Shown here piece by piece: positions 6,501-14,913 of a DNA stretch of 30,843 nucleotides. The position numbers and the translations under genes are program-made. Under the pieces are notes generated by a model that did no database searches, was not told the origin of the DNA, and worked only from the letters and a program-made list of their open reading frames with translations. Position 1 is the stretch's first letter. The number at the start of each line of letters is the position of its first letter. The DNA is from an uncultured Butyricicoccus sp. (lineage in GTDB: Bacteria > Bacillota > Clostridia > Oscillospirales > Butyricicoccaceae): contig UQVU01000008.1 in the NCBI GenBank assembly GCA_900544475.1, positions 1-30,843 of the forward strand. The letters are read 5' to 3'.

Positions 6501-9500
6501 AGCCAAGCTGACACCGCCCCAGAGCATTTACCTCAAGGATACCGACGGCACCGTCAATATCGACTGGTCGGTGGAAAACGCCACTGCCGGCACCCCTCAA
6601 CAGCCCACGCTGACCATTACCCGGGTCACAGAGGACAACTCCACCCAAGAGGTGGCCCGTGAGCGCCTATCCGGCACCTCCGGAAGTTACTCCCTGCCAT
6701 TACGGAGTGTGAAAGACGGCAATCTAAAGGACACCTATCAAGTGGTTTTGAGCGTGGAGAACCCTGGTGAGGAATCTCCCAGCACCGACTCCTTCCCCCT
6801 GTATGTCTACGATGCCGACGCACTGAAGGTGCAGGACGACGAAGGACACACGATTTCTGCGCTGACCATGGACAATACCTCCAAGGTCAGCGGCACCCTG
6901 CCCACCGATACAGCTAAAATTTTGCAGCTGCGCCAGGAGCTGGGGCTGATCGAGTACATAGGCATCAACTATGACGAGTACGGATGGAACTCCTTTAAGG
7001 ACGGGATCCAGTGGCTCTCCAGCAACAACAATGCCATTTCCGTCAACTACAAGCAGGGCGGACTGTATGAGGACATCAGAAACTTCTCCTTTAAGTCCTA
7101 CCTTCCCGAAACCAAAATGGCGCTGTCCGGCTTGGCCAACGGCAGCGCAACCGTCACGGCTACCCATGCCGCCACGGGCATGAGCGCCGCCGTACAGGTG
7201 ACAGCGGAGACGCTGCAAAATAAGTTCTATCTCTTCCAGCTGACGCCTGCGGCGAAAACTACGCTGCAATACACCGACGGTAAAGGCGCGCCCAAAACGG
7301 TCACGACCAACCGTGATGGCGTGCTGGCGCTTTACGAACCCAACGGAATCGCCAGTGAGGTGTCTCTGCGGTCCGGCTCCGGCGCGGATATTTATCTGGG
7401 CACCATCTATAAAGAAAATCTGCGTTCCGGCGAGCGGGATGCCACAAAGCTGCAGCTTTATCCCTTGAATACCTTCAGCCTTCGGCGAGTCGCCCGGGCA
7501 TCTGTGACGCTCATCACACCGGGCGGCGATCCGCTGGCGAACGAGACGGTGACCGTTCGCGGCGGCGTTTATAAAAACGGAGGCTACTGCGAGACAGCTC
7601 GGCTGGGCTCCAGGGCAGGAGCACTTGTCAGCGGCATCACCGGCGACACCTATACCACGGATGAGGCGGGAAATATAACCGTCTATCTGGATTCCACCCA
7701 GTTCTGGTCGGAGGAAAAGGGCGAGAGCAACACCACGGCGCTTTCCGCTCTGGATCAGCTGGAGTACATTCTGGAGATCAGCGAAATTGACGGCGACAAT
7801 TACTATCCGCTGCTGCTGACCGTCAACGGCAAGCTGAGCGTGGACGATGTAATGCGCACCGCAGAGGGCGTTGTCTCTCTGGAGAGCGTGCCGCCGGGGG
7901 AGAAAAACAAACCCTTCATTGTGGCGCAAAGCGTTGATTACGGTCTTGCCAACGGTCAGAAGGTGGATGTCCGCAGCTCGACCGGGAAGATCGGCCCTAA
8001 CAGCAGCTTTAAAACAGCAACCCTGCACACCACCATGTTCCTCTGGGGCGAGGATATTGCCAAGGCGCAGAATTACAGTCTCAAGCTGGCGGACGAATAC
8101 GGTATTCTTCCTGCCGCCCAGAGCAGCAGTACCACGCAGTATCCCTTCTCATCCATCCCCGTAGCGGAAAACGATCTGACCCTCACCGAGGCCACCATGA
8201 CCACCTCTGGATGGATCGCCGACGGCAAGGATGTGGGTATGAAAACGCAGCTGAGCCTGAACGGCAGCCTGCTGCAGGAGAAAATAATGCCCTTCCGGGT
8301 CGTTGATCTGACCCGAGTGCCCAAGGTGACAGAGGATGAGCGCGTCACCGGTATTCTGGCGACGATGGGAGAATCCAGTGGAGTGAATCAAGTCGACTTT
8401 GGCGGAGTGGGCGATAGCAACATTCTCAAGGTGCTGACCGGACGGCTGGATGATCTGAGCGGTCCGGTGAACAGTTCCGTGTTCAAAATGATCATCACCC
8501 CCAGCGAAGATCCCTCCGTGTTCCGTGCCATGATTTGGGCCGGGTACAATACGCTGGAGATGGAGGACATGGACTATTCCGAGGACGGCGTGGCGTTGGG
8601 TGCGAATGTGCTGACGCAGAACCTGGAAGTGGGCGTGCCCGGGACCGGGGACCTGAGCCAGATGGCCCAGGGCACCTATGATCCCAAGGGGGACTACAAA
8701 ACCAACTCCATAGCCGACAATGTCACCAGCACGGATCTCAACTTGCAGTTGGAGGGCTTTTACGAAGCGGAAATCCGCTATAACACCGAAAAAAAGGAGT
8801 GGGAGGTTTTCACCGTAGGCGGCGGATTTACCGCCGGCGTTGGTGTGGGCTTCTCCTTCAGCGTGAACGCCATGGCTGGCCCCGTGCCGTTGACAGCAAC
8901 CTTTGAGCTGGGTGGTGCCATTCAGCTGGATTTCCGTACCGCAGTGCGCTACGGCCAGCAGGGCGAGGGTACAGAGCTTGCCTGGAGCGATCCCACGGCC
9001 ACGGCAGTGAATGACTTTTTGACCACGCTGCGTATCAACGCCTATGTCCACGCGTTTGGCGGCATTGGCTTTGACTATTCGGTCGTGGCGCTGAAGATCG
9101 GCCTATTCGGCAATTTGGATGTGGACAGTCAGAATAAGTTCCTCTCCCGCACCTATCTTGCCGACAAGTCAAAGCGCCAGATCAACGGTCAGGCCCTGGG
9201 GATTCAAAGCGAAGTGGGAATCAAATTTGTGGCCACCTTCCTGTTTATCTCCTACGAGGCGGTGATCGCCTCCGGAACCCTTGGAGCCACCAGGACTTTT
9301 AATGACTGGGACACAATTGACAACTACTGGAATAGCGCCACCAGTGGGCTGAGCCTTGCCTCGCTGCGGATGGCGGCGGCCCAGAGCGGAATGCATGTGG
9401 CTTCTGGCAGTGCAACGCTCCAAAGCCGGGACTATCTGGAGCAATATGCCCGTACCTGGGGCCAGCCCCAGCAGCGGATGATGCTGTTCTCTCTGAACTC

Positions 9501-12500
9501 CACCAGTGGGCTGGAAAACATCCAGACCAATGCCAATCCCACATCCTATCCACAGCTCAGCGATGACGGGAAGGTATTGGCCTACATCAACGACGGCGAC
9601 AGCAGCAGTATTTACGACAGCCGGGCACATTTCTCCACCCTCAATAGCGGCGTCTATTCTCCCTCCAGCCAAATTGCCGATCCCACAGGGTTCTCCGGCT
9701 ACGGCGACACGAGCGTTTCTCTGTCCGGCACTGACCGCTTCGCGGCGGCGGCTTGGGTTCGCATGGGCACCGACCTGCCGGGTAAAAATGCCGGTGATCC
9801 CGTGACATTGGAAGAGCAAAACCTGCTGATGAACAGCACGGAGATCGTAGTGTCCGTCTATAATGGAACAAACTGGACTTCCACCCGCCTAACCAAGGAC
9901 GGCACGCCGGATCTGGCCCCGGCCACGGCAGTGGGCGGCGACGACAAGGCCATCGTGTTCTGGCGCAGCGTCTACACCCCCGATCCCGTGAGCGCTTCAG
10001 GCAGCAACAACCTGCTGAACTTCACGACCAGAGATTGCATCATGTACAGTTGCTATGACAGCAGTAACGACCGCTGGAGCGATGCCAAAATGCTTTATAA
10101 CGGTGCTACCGGCAGCGTGAAGGCGTTGCAGGCGGCCATGCTGCCCGACGGAACCGCTATGGCGGTTTACTCGCTGGACCGCAGCGGAACCGGAGATACC
10201 TCCGTCTACGAGATCGCCTATTGTACCGTGGCTGCTGACGGAACGCCCGGTACAGCCATGCTGGCGACCTGTGACAGCAATCTTGATGAAAACCCCCAGG
10301 TCGTTGCAGCCAACTTTGGCATCGGGGATGACCGATTTGTCATCGGTTGGCATAGTGTCCGAGACGGCAGCAGCGATATCCAGCTGTTGGCTGTGGACGG
10401 CGGAGGCACCATGTCCAACAGCTTCCCCGGCTCTCTGTCTGCCCTGACCAGCAGCGGCAACGCCGTCGTGGGCGGAGACTTCCGCTTCGCTTCCCTCAGT
10501 GGGGATCATCGCAGCCTCAATGATCTTACCATCGTCTGGAATGAGACTGTCAATGACGCCAACGGCGCGGTAGATCACGGCATTTTGAAGGCGGCCAAGC
10601 TGCGCTATGCCGCAAATACCTACACGCTCTCCGCACCATTGGAACTGGCAGAGCTGCCGGATCGCACGCTGGCTGACCACTTTGATGCCTATGTCAGCGG
10701 CAGCAATCAGGTGCAGGCTGCCATTCAGGCCACCCGGTATGACGATGAAAAACCGGAGGTAATCGGCGGCGTGACCGTTCCGGGTGAGGAAACGATCCTC
10801 TATACCGCTACCTCTAATTTTATCACCGATGCGGTGGCCGTGGAACAGATCGGTGTGGATTATGCAACGCTGGCGCTGAACAGCCTGACACCCATTCGCT
10901 TTACCATCCGCAACACCGGGCTGAACGATGTGACAAACCTAACGGTCAAGCTTGGCAGCGGGGAAACCGCCACCCTTACGAAAAAACTGCTGCCCAATGA
11001 AAGCACCACCCTTACCGTCTGGCACCATGTGAAGGACCGCGTGACCGACCCGAGCTATACCATCACCGCCGCCGGCGGCATCAACGAAAACGGCACAGTG
11101 TATCTGGATTATCCCGACATTGGCATCTCGCAAATGGAAGTGATTGCGGAGAGTGCCGGCAAGCGCACGGTGCGCATGACCCTCTATAATTCCTCTGCCG
11201 CCACGCTGGCCGGCGGAAAGAACCGCGAGGTGAAGCTTGCGTTCTATGCGGATGATCTGCATACCAAATCTGCAGTGGTAGCCTGCGCCACAAACGGCGT
11301 ACAGGTTGGTGGTATTAGTGGTAATGAAATCACCATTTCCGGAGACGATGCCCTCGCCCGCATCGATCAGGGAAGCTTTACACTGGACCTGACCTATGAT
11401 CTGGGCAAGTATATGAACTCCATTGGCAAAAACGAGATCCCCAATGTGGGTACCTATCTGTACGCCGAGGCGTGGGCGGAAGGCAAGATCGGTGGAACGG
11501 GAAGCAATCAGCGCCTGCCGGAGTATGACGGCAGTGACAGCGAGGCCAGCGTCCATATGACCGGCGCACTGGCCCGCACAGGAGAGAAGCTAACGATGGA
11601 TGTGGCACAGGGGAACGACGGCAACGGTCACAGCACCGCCGCCATTACCCTGCGCAACAACTCCCTGCGGTCTCAGAATAGCGCAGAGCTGGTGGCCACG
11701 CTGCTGGATGCTGCCGGGACCGTTCTGGAAACGCAAAAGACCGGTATTGGCGGTGCCATCTCCGGGGAAACCTTCCGGACGGAAACCGTCACCTTCTCCC
11801 AGCCCGGCGCCCGCGTAGTGGTGCGAGCCACAGTGCCCGGTGATGACCTTCTGACCTTTGAAGGTCTGGCAGTGGGGCTCGGCGATTTTACCGCCAACGG
11901 AACGAACTATACCTATACGCTGCAAAATGATAGCGGAGCAACATCTACGCTAGTCACAGCGGTGTCTAGAAACGGCGAGCCCGTGAGCATCAACGGACAG
12001 GCTCTGTCCACCGGCGGCAGCGCAACCGTTGCCATCCCCAACAGCGGCACAACCGACATTGTCGTGGGAATCGGTGCTAAAACCTACACGCTGACGATTC
12101 TGCGCAATAGCGGCACAGGCGGCAATGAAGGCGGTGGCGGCGGAGCGACCAGCTACACGCTGACCTTCGATACCAACGGCGGCAGCGCCATTTCCAAGGT
12201 ATCTAAAACCAGCGGCACAACTGTTGATCTGACCGGCTATACGCCTACTCGTGACGGCTATACCTTCGATGGTTGGTACAGCAATAGCGCCCTGACTGTC
12301 AAAGTCACTTCTATCAAGCTGACTTCCAATACCACCATTTACGCAAAGTGGACGACAAAATCGGATATGTCTTTCACCGATGTGGCAGACAAAGCATATT
12401 ACAGAGATGCCGTTGAGTGGGCTGTTGAGAACGGCATCACGAAAGGCACCACCGTAACGACCTTCAGCCCTAACGCTACCTGCACCAGAGCGCAGGCCGT

Positions 12501-12897
12501 GACCTTCCTGTGGCGTGCCGCTGGCAGTCCTGAACCCGAAACCCGCGCCATGCCGTTTACCGACATCCCCGTGGGCAGCTATTATTACGACGCTGTGCTG
12601 TGGGCGGTGGAGAATGGCATCACCAAGGGCACCAGCGACACCACGTTCAGCCCCAACATGACCTGCACCCGCGCCCAGATCGTCGCGTTCCTGTGGCGTT
12701 CCGAGAAGTCCCCGGCAGCGGGTACAGCCAATCCCTTTGCCGATGTGAAGTCCACCGCCTACTATGCTGATGCGGTTCTGTGGGCGGCCAAGGCGGACAT
12801 CACCAAGGGAACCACCAACACCACATTCAGCCCCGGCGCGGATTGCACCAGAGCGCAGATCGTGACCTTCCTGTATCGCGCCTATCAGGGCAAATAA
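3586..12897 (+). CDS. Giant secreted SLH-domain surface protein (3103 residues)
   Basis: A classic signal peptide (residues 1-25, KKR then a hydrophobic core, cut after AFA) leads a helical segment (about 35-150) and long beta-rich regions. Visible parts are an Ig-like unit near 511-600; a BIG2-like unit at about 749-825 (WSSSDPLIATIDEDTGVVATTG); a glycine-rich strand region at about 1725-1912; propeller-like repeats from about 1987 (YPQLSDDGKVLAYI); a CARDB-like unit at about 2420-2510 (PIRFTIRNTGLNDVTNLTVKL); a GGGGG linker near 2850; and a Listeria-Bacteroides repeat at about 2856-2925 (TFDTNGG...GYTFDGWYSN). Three SLH domains close it, near 2926, 2989 and 3049 (FTDV...YYDAVLWAVENGITKGT...FSPN..CTRAQ). 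SLH domains bind secondary cell-wall polymer, so it should sit on the cell surface. There is no LPXTG and no catalytic motif I recognise; adhesion is a reasonable guess. The ATG follows GGAGGAG and overlaps the two-TM gene. Confidence 0.93.
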   Translation: MKKRILSILLVCCMVLTMLPTTAFAALSDSLGNTPRENQAILEQLSALTGSSSDQVLSMLNALGLLDEDGNFKVDQTITLDGQVLTLAAVMELLENPATDLTRIADVDGTPVALGDLKTMIQIEQELQRIKDTYFSGREFTGEALENLNSLMEQLELRGISLQYSASATAPEGVETVDMSGMMSLTLGTEAYNNKCSSGTFTVYGGKPVGFSYRIQKGQLSEYITDVEVSIGETSEVVKQSDGSYKLTYKVDGPNSSLGGCQITVKVTTKGGAMAWHEGSFSYGDLLGMIEFYDAENLVFYDGVGYADHCQLKLKKTVPVPTIKKSMTAPSYVEEVKNTTVLYDDLFIPLLTESYTGGSANNSDFVALSNTIGILEGARNLVLPDGSAPFYQPYQIDASIKFDWSTDVAAYTGPAPYGNYNSITPQPYAPFCLTEYKLDGTALTLSGDRKRTEECTINKGSTVSISLQSTTKNRVDEKYYLPFELYLKNVNNNIHNSTTTAKTSGVHAKLVDTDKPTIQSVTAPPGTYASGQHVPITVTFNEFVDLRNASVTINGKVYTAAELSMNKYGVTAMLWYPVQDADATTVTVTGMTGVEDVFGHELDTALYQSDPITGVELKSVLMRNAPTALTADYANGKASFTMQANMEQAYKTVYSNYHTPAGTEPKEAPFRLELRYNSEEEPIHLQVYLDTETGDFTVSDYEIAPPSDFGRTYTVTLQANEGTKDAPKWVNVLPLTRQFTVQKRVPVSTVTIVPEANDADYTISRADSTRPTLKAEVLGAGGEQASYTTGKWSSSDPLIATIDEDTGVVATTGAKVGTVIFTFTADNGTVDTDNDDVSGQSQPYTVTAGDSLALVIPGGASIVTRVNQPATVLWSSNAAQMAPNKEFHYRIDLYEGNYKNEAALSGRNPVATYTAGKDKNSVQIEENVLSKLSNGNTPAYTVLVSMPHPNAGGEDVRLSALAWIIVQAPPAAAKLTPPQSIYLKDTDGTVNIDWSVENATAGTPQQPTLTITRVTEDNSTQEVARERLSGTSGSYSLPLRSVKDGNLKDTYQVVLSVENPGEESPSTDSFPLYVYDADALKVQDDEGHTISALTMDNTSKVSGTLPTDTAKILQLRQELGLIEYIGINYDEYGWNSFKDGIQWLSSNNNAISVNYKQGGLYEDIRNFSFKSYLPETKMALSGLANGSATVTATHAATGMSAAVQVTAETLQNKFYLFQLTPAAKTTLQYTDGKGAPKTVTTNRDGVLALYEPNGIASEVSLRSGSGADIYLGTIYKENLRSGERDATKLQLYPLNTFSLRRVARASVTLITPGGDPLANETVTVRGGVYKNGGYCETARLGSRAGALVSGITGDTYTTDEAGNITVYLDSTQFWSEEKGESNTTALSALDQLEYILEISEIDGDNYYPLLLTVNGKLSVDDVMRTAEGVVSLESVPPGEKNKPFIVAQSVDYGLANGQKVDVRSSTGKIGPNSSFKTATLHTTMFLWGEDIAKAQNYSLKLADEYGILPAAQSSSTTQYPFSSIPVAENDLTLTEATMTTSGWIADGKDVGMKTQLSLNGSLLQEKIMPFRVVDLTRVPKVTEDERVTGILATMGESSGVNQVDFGGVGDSNILKVLTGRLDDLSGPVNSSVFKMIITPSEDPSVFRAMIWAGYNTLEMEDMDYSEDGVALGANVLTQNLEVGVPGTGDLSQMAQGTYDPKGDYKTNSIADNVTSTDLNLQLEGFYEAEIRYNTEKKEWEVFTVGGGFTAGVGVGFSFSVNAMAGPVPLTATFELGGAIQLDFRTAVRYGQQGEGTELAWSDPTATAVNDFLTTLRINAYVHAFGGIGFDYSVVALKIGLFGNLDVDSQNKFLSRTYLADKSKRQINGQALGIQSEVGIKFVATFLFISYEAVIASGTLGATRTFNDWDTIDNYWNSATSGLSLASLRMAAAQSGMHVASGSATLQSRDYLEQYARTWGQPQQRMMLFSLNSTSGLENIQTNANPTSYPQLSDDGKVLAYINDGDSSSIYDSRAHFSTLNSGVYSPSSQIADPTGFSGYGDTSVSLSGTDRFAAAAWVRMGTDLPGKNAGDPVTLEEQNLLMNSTEIVVSVYNGTNWTSTRLTKDGTPDLAPATAVGGDDKAIVFWRSVYTPDPVSASGSNNLLNFTTRDCIMYSCYDSSNDRWSDAKMLYNGATGSVKALQAAMLPDGTAMAVYSLDRSGTGDTSVYEIAYCTVAADGTPGTAMLATCDSNLDENPQVVAANFGIGDDRFVIGWHSVRDGSSDIQLLAVDGGGTMSNSFPGSLSALTSSGNAVVGGDFRFASLSGDHRSLNDLTIVWNETVNDANGAVDHGILKAAKLRYAANTYTLSAPLELAELPDRTLADHFDAYVSGSNQVQAAIQATRYDDEKPEVIGGVTVPGEETILYTATSNFITDAVAVEQIGVDYATLALNSLTPIRFTIRNTGLNDVTNLTVKLGSGETATLTKKLLPNESTTLTVWHHVKDRVTDPSYTITAAGGINENGTVYLDYPDIGISQMEVIAESAGKRTVRMTLYNSSAATLAGGKNREVKLAFYADDLHTKSAVVACATNGVQVGGISGNEITISGDDALARIDQGSFTLDLTYDLGKYMNSIGKNEIPNVGTYLYAEAWAEGKIGGTGSNQRLPEYDGSDSEASVHMTGALARTGEKLTMDVAQGNDGNGHSTAAITLRNNSLRSQNSAELVATLLDAAGTVLETQKTGIGGAISGETFRTETVTFSQPGARVVVRATVPGDDLLTFEGLAVGLGDFTANGTNYTYTLQNDSGATSTLVTAVSRNGEPVSINGQALSTGGSATVAIPNSGTTDIVVGIGAKTYTLTILRNSGTGGNEGGGGGATSYTLTFDTNGGSAISKVSKTSGTTVDLTGYTPTRDGYTFDGWYSNSALTVKVTSIKLTSNTTIYAKWTTKSDMSFTDVADKAYYRDAVEWAVENGITKGTTVTTFSPNATCTRAQAVTFLWRAAGSPEPETRAMPFTDIPVGSYYYDAVLWAVENGITKGTSDTTFSPNMTCTRAQIVAFLWRSEKSPAAGTANPFADVKSTAYYADAVLWAAKADITKGTTNTTFSPGADCTRAQIVTFLYRAYQGK

Positions 12898-12990
12898 GGG
12901 GCATCAGCCTATATAATGCAAAGCGAGGCCACCGGAAATTATCCGGTGGCCTTGCGCTCTGCTCATGAACGGTATTTGGTTGATGCCCCT
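12897..12990. repeat. Nested palindromes after the giant surface-protein gene
   Basis: A perfect 11-bp stem, AGGCCACCGGA (12926-12936) with TCCGGTGGCCT (12942-12952), 5-nt loop, is enclosed by a 10-bp outer inverted repeat, AGGGGCATCA (12897-12906) with TGATGCCCCT (12981-12990). The inner hairpin may end transcription of the surface-protein gene, but it has no T tract. The nested layout could also mark the right edge of the accessory region; that is inference. Confidence 0.6.
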
Positions 12991-13031
12991 CTGCGGGGGT
13001 GCCTTTGCGGCTCCCTTGATTTTCATGCCCA

Positions 13032-13058
13032 TAGGGCGGGGTGCTCTCACCCCGCCGC
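13032..13058. repeat. GC-rich hairpin shared with the 28.6 kb repeat
   Basis: GGCGGGGT (13035-13042) and ACCCCGCC (13049-13056) form a perfect 8-bp stem. The 27 bases at 13032-13058 match the minus strand of about 28557-28583 with only two differences, so this is a fragment of the same dispersed repeat family. It lies downstream of the chromate transporter genes and may also act as their 3' structure. Confidence 0.6.
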
Positions 13059-13090
13059 TGCTCTCGTCATGCAGGAGGGGCAAAGCGGCC

Positions 13091-13657
13091 TTAAAACCGG
13101 AACACAATACCCACGAGCGCACCCACGCCGATGAACACGATGGGGTGGAGCTTGGGCAGCTTGCGGATGGCAATCGACAGAATGAGAAACAGCGCGATTG
13201 CCCGCAGGTTCAGCACGCGCAGCAGGCTCTCCGGGCCGGTCCATTTATCAAGATAGAGCAGCGAGGACGTGAAAACGCTGAGCATCGCGCCGAAAATAAG
13301 TCCGGCGGACGCCGGGCGCAGACCATAGAAGCCGTTCTGAACGAGCGGCGAGGAGCGGAATCGTTCGAGTGCACGCGACACCAGAATAATAATGATAACG
13401 GACGGCAGAACGAGCGAGAAGGTCGCAGCGACAGCACCGGGGAGACCTGCGGCATGGAAGCCTGCATAGCTCGCGGAGTTGACGCCCATCGGGCCGGGCG
13501 TGGACTCGGACACCGCAATCATGTCCATGAGGTCGCTCATCGTGAACCACGGGTACTTCTGCGCGATGGCTTTCAGAAAGGGGAGGGTGGCGAGACCGCC
13601 GCCGACAGCGAACAGACCGGCCTTGAAGAACTCGTAGAACAGTTGGAGGAAAATCAT
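13091..13657 (-). CDS. Chromate transporter, short-chain subunit (second of pair)
   Basis: This 188-residue membrane protein belongs to the CHR family. The N-terminal signature FKAGLFAVGGGLATLPFL (about 10-28), followed by SESTPGPMGVNSASYAGF (about 50-67), matches the half-size ChrA domain, and about five or six hydrophobic helices follow. In Firmicutes, short CHR proteins work as pairs of homologous halves (as in B. subtilis YwrA/YwrB) and export chromate or related anions. Its start overlaps the end of the upstream partner by four bases (13654-13657), so the two are coupled. The substrate in this organism is not proven; many gut CHR proteins have no tested role. Length is typical of one half. 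Confidence 0.92.
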   Translation of the reverse strand: MIFLQLFYEFFKAGLFAVGGGLATLPFLKAIAQKYPWFTMSDLMDMIAVSESTPGPMGVNSASYAGFHAAGLPGAVAATFSLVLPSVIIIILVSRALERFRSSPLVQNGFYGLRPASAGLIFGAMLSVFTSSLLYLDKWTGPESLLRVLNLRAIALFLILSIAIRKLPKLHPIVFIGVGALVGIVFRF

Positions 13658-14196
13658 GCCTTCTTCCCCCTTGCTGCATTGATCAGGATGCCGGCCGCCG
13701 CGGCAATGATAACCATGACGACGGGCGACACGCCGAAGAACGCCACGGCGCAGAACGTGACAAGAAGAATCACGCCGGTCGCGCGGTCAACCACGCCTTT
13801 TTTGGCCATTTTCCATACGTTCTGGAGCACAAGGGCGCAGACCGCGATACGGATGCCGGCGAAGGCGTGCTGCACGATGGCGAGGTGGGCAAACTGCTGA
13901 ATAAAGGCTGCGATAATGGTGATGATGCAGAGCGAGGGGAAAATCATGCCGGCGGTCGCGGCGATCGCGCCCGGGACGCCGCGCAGACGGTAGCCGATAA
14001 AGGTCGAGGTGTTGACCGCGATAACACCCGGCGTGCACTGGCCGATGGCGTAGTAGTCCATCAGCTCGTTTTCGGTCGCCCAGCCGCGCTTTTCCACGAC
14101 CTCGCGCTGCAAAATCGGCAGCATGGCGTAGCCGCCGCCGAAGGTGCACACGCCCATTTTTGCAAAGGTGATAAACAGGTCAAGATACGGGTTCAA
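13654..14196 (-). CDS. Chromate transporter, short-chain subunit (first of pair)
   Basis: This 180-residue CHR-family half-transporter has FAKMGVCTFGGGYAMLPIL (about 11-29) and IGQCTPGVIAVNTSTFIGY (about 51-69), the same two motifs as its partner but in a diverged form, as expected for a heteromeric pair with opposite membrane orientation. Translation appears to start at TTG (14196-14194), because AAGGAG lies about nine bases upstream and no ATG is available there. It is the promoter-proximal gene of the two. It may export chromate or another oxyanion; specificity cannot be read from the sequence. Confidence 0.9.
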   Translation of the reverse strand: MNPYLDLFITFAKMGVCTFGGGYAMLPILQREVVEKRGWATENELMDYYAIGQCTPGVIAVNTSTFIGYRLRGVPGAIAATAGMIFPSLCIITIIAAFIQQFAHLAIVQHAFAGIRIAVCALVLQNVWKMAKKGVVDRATGVILLVTFCAVAFFGVSPVVMVIIAAAAGILINAARGKKA

Positions 14197-14268
14197 CGGA
14201 AAATCTCCTTTGAATTTCTTTCGTTACCGGATTTTTGACAAAACTCGGTTATCTTATGATTTCAGTTA

Positions 14269-14442
14269 CGCGCGAAAGCGCGCATAAAATACAATCTGCG
14301 AAGCAGATTGATAAAAACCGGGAGCATGTATCACGGTTTTTATACTCCCAGAGGGAGAAAGTTTCCGAATGGGAACTTTCGGACGTCCGTGTTTTGCGAA
14401 GTCAAAACACAGATTGTCGGCGAAACTGTAGTTTCGCGACAG
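14269..14442 (+). repeat. Dispersed palindromic intergenic repeat, copy A
   Basis: The gap between the chromate and glyoxalase genes is made almost wholly of small hairpins: 14269-14282 (GCGAAAGC core), 14292-14310 (GCGAAGC core), 14311-14320 with 14334-14343, 14345-14357 and 14391-14408. It shares long identical blocks with the minus strand of 28524-28734, including ATAAAAACCGGGAGCATG (18 bases), TGTATCACGG and TTGTCGGCGAAACT. No open reading frame here looks real. A TTGACA at 14235-14240 lies just ahead, but with a poorly spaced TATGAT (14255-14260). Confidence 0.75.
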
Positions 14443-14447
14443 CTATC

Positions 14448-14819
14448 TTACTTTTTAGCGGGGATAATTTCGACCCAGTAGCCGTCGGGGTCGGAGATGA
14501 AGTAGATGCCCATTGCCGGGTTCTCGAAGCAGATGCAGCCCATCTGCTGATGCTTGTGGTGGGCGGCGGAGAAATCGTCGACCGAGAGCGCCAGATGGAA
14601 CTCGTTGTCGCCGAGGTTGTACGGCTTGTCCCAGTCGCGCAGCCAGGTCAGCTCCAGCTGATGCGGGGACACGCCGTCCGACAGGTAGACGATGATAAAG
14701 CTGCCGTCCTTGGCGTTTATGCGGCGGACCTCTTTGAGACCGAGCGCTTCATTATAAAAGCTGAGCGAACGCGCAAGGTCGCGGACGTTAAAGTTATTGT
14801 GTGCAAAACGGAACTGCAT
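14448..14819 (-). CDS. gloA: Glyoxalase I / VOC-family lactoylglutathione lyase
   Basis: This 123-residue single-domain vicinal oxygen chelate protein keeps the four metal ligands of glyoxalase I in the usual order: H7 (FRFAHNNFNV), E56 (HQLELTW), H75 (NEFHLALSV) and E117 (GYWVEIIP). The N-terminal NVRDLARSLSFYNEALGLKE is the standard VOC opening. The enzyme would convert the methylglyoxal hemithioacetal to a thioester; which thiol this Clostridium uses is unknown. The ATG at 14819 is preferred over an upstream in-frame start at 14894 because GGAGG lies about eight bases ahead of it. It is transcribed alone, divergently from gdpP. Confidence 0.87.
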   Translation of the reverse strand: MQFRFAHNNFNVRDLARSLSFYNEALGLKEVRRINAKDGSFIIVYLSDGVSPHQLELTWLRDWDKPYNLGDNEFHLALSVDDFSAAHHKHQQMGCICFENPAMGIYFISDPDGYWVEIIPAKK

Positions 14820-14884
14820 AATAAAACCTCCGGTCGTGTGTCTATTTCTGCGGAAATGCAGGATGCACTCCTCTGTATCTTTAT

Positions 14885-14913
14885 ACTCTACCATTTATTT
14901 TCCCGAAACACAA
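14885..14913 (-). promoter_or_regulatory. Promoter of the glyoxalase gene
   Basis: On the minus strand, TTGTGT (14913-14908) and TAGAGT (14890-14885) are 17 bases apart, with a TGG just ahead of the -10 (extended -10). It faces the glyoxalase gene, whose ATG is at 14819. Confidence 0.6.

Noticed and set aside
12150..12897. The three SLH domains as a recent tandem DNA duplication
   Set aside because: The protein motifs repeat, but the DNA has diverged at synonymous sites; three divergent SLH domains are the normal arrangement.
13035..13056. Hairpin as a simple terminator for the chromate genes
   Set aside because: The stem is strong, but neither strand has a T tract after it, and the same unit recurs in the 28.6 kb repeat, so I call it a repeat.
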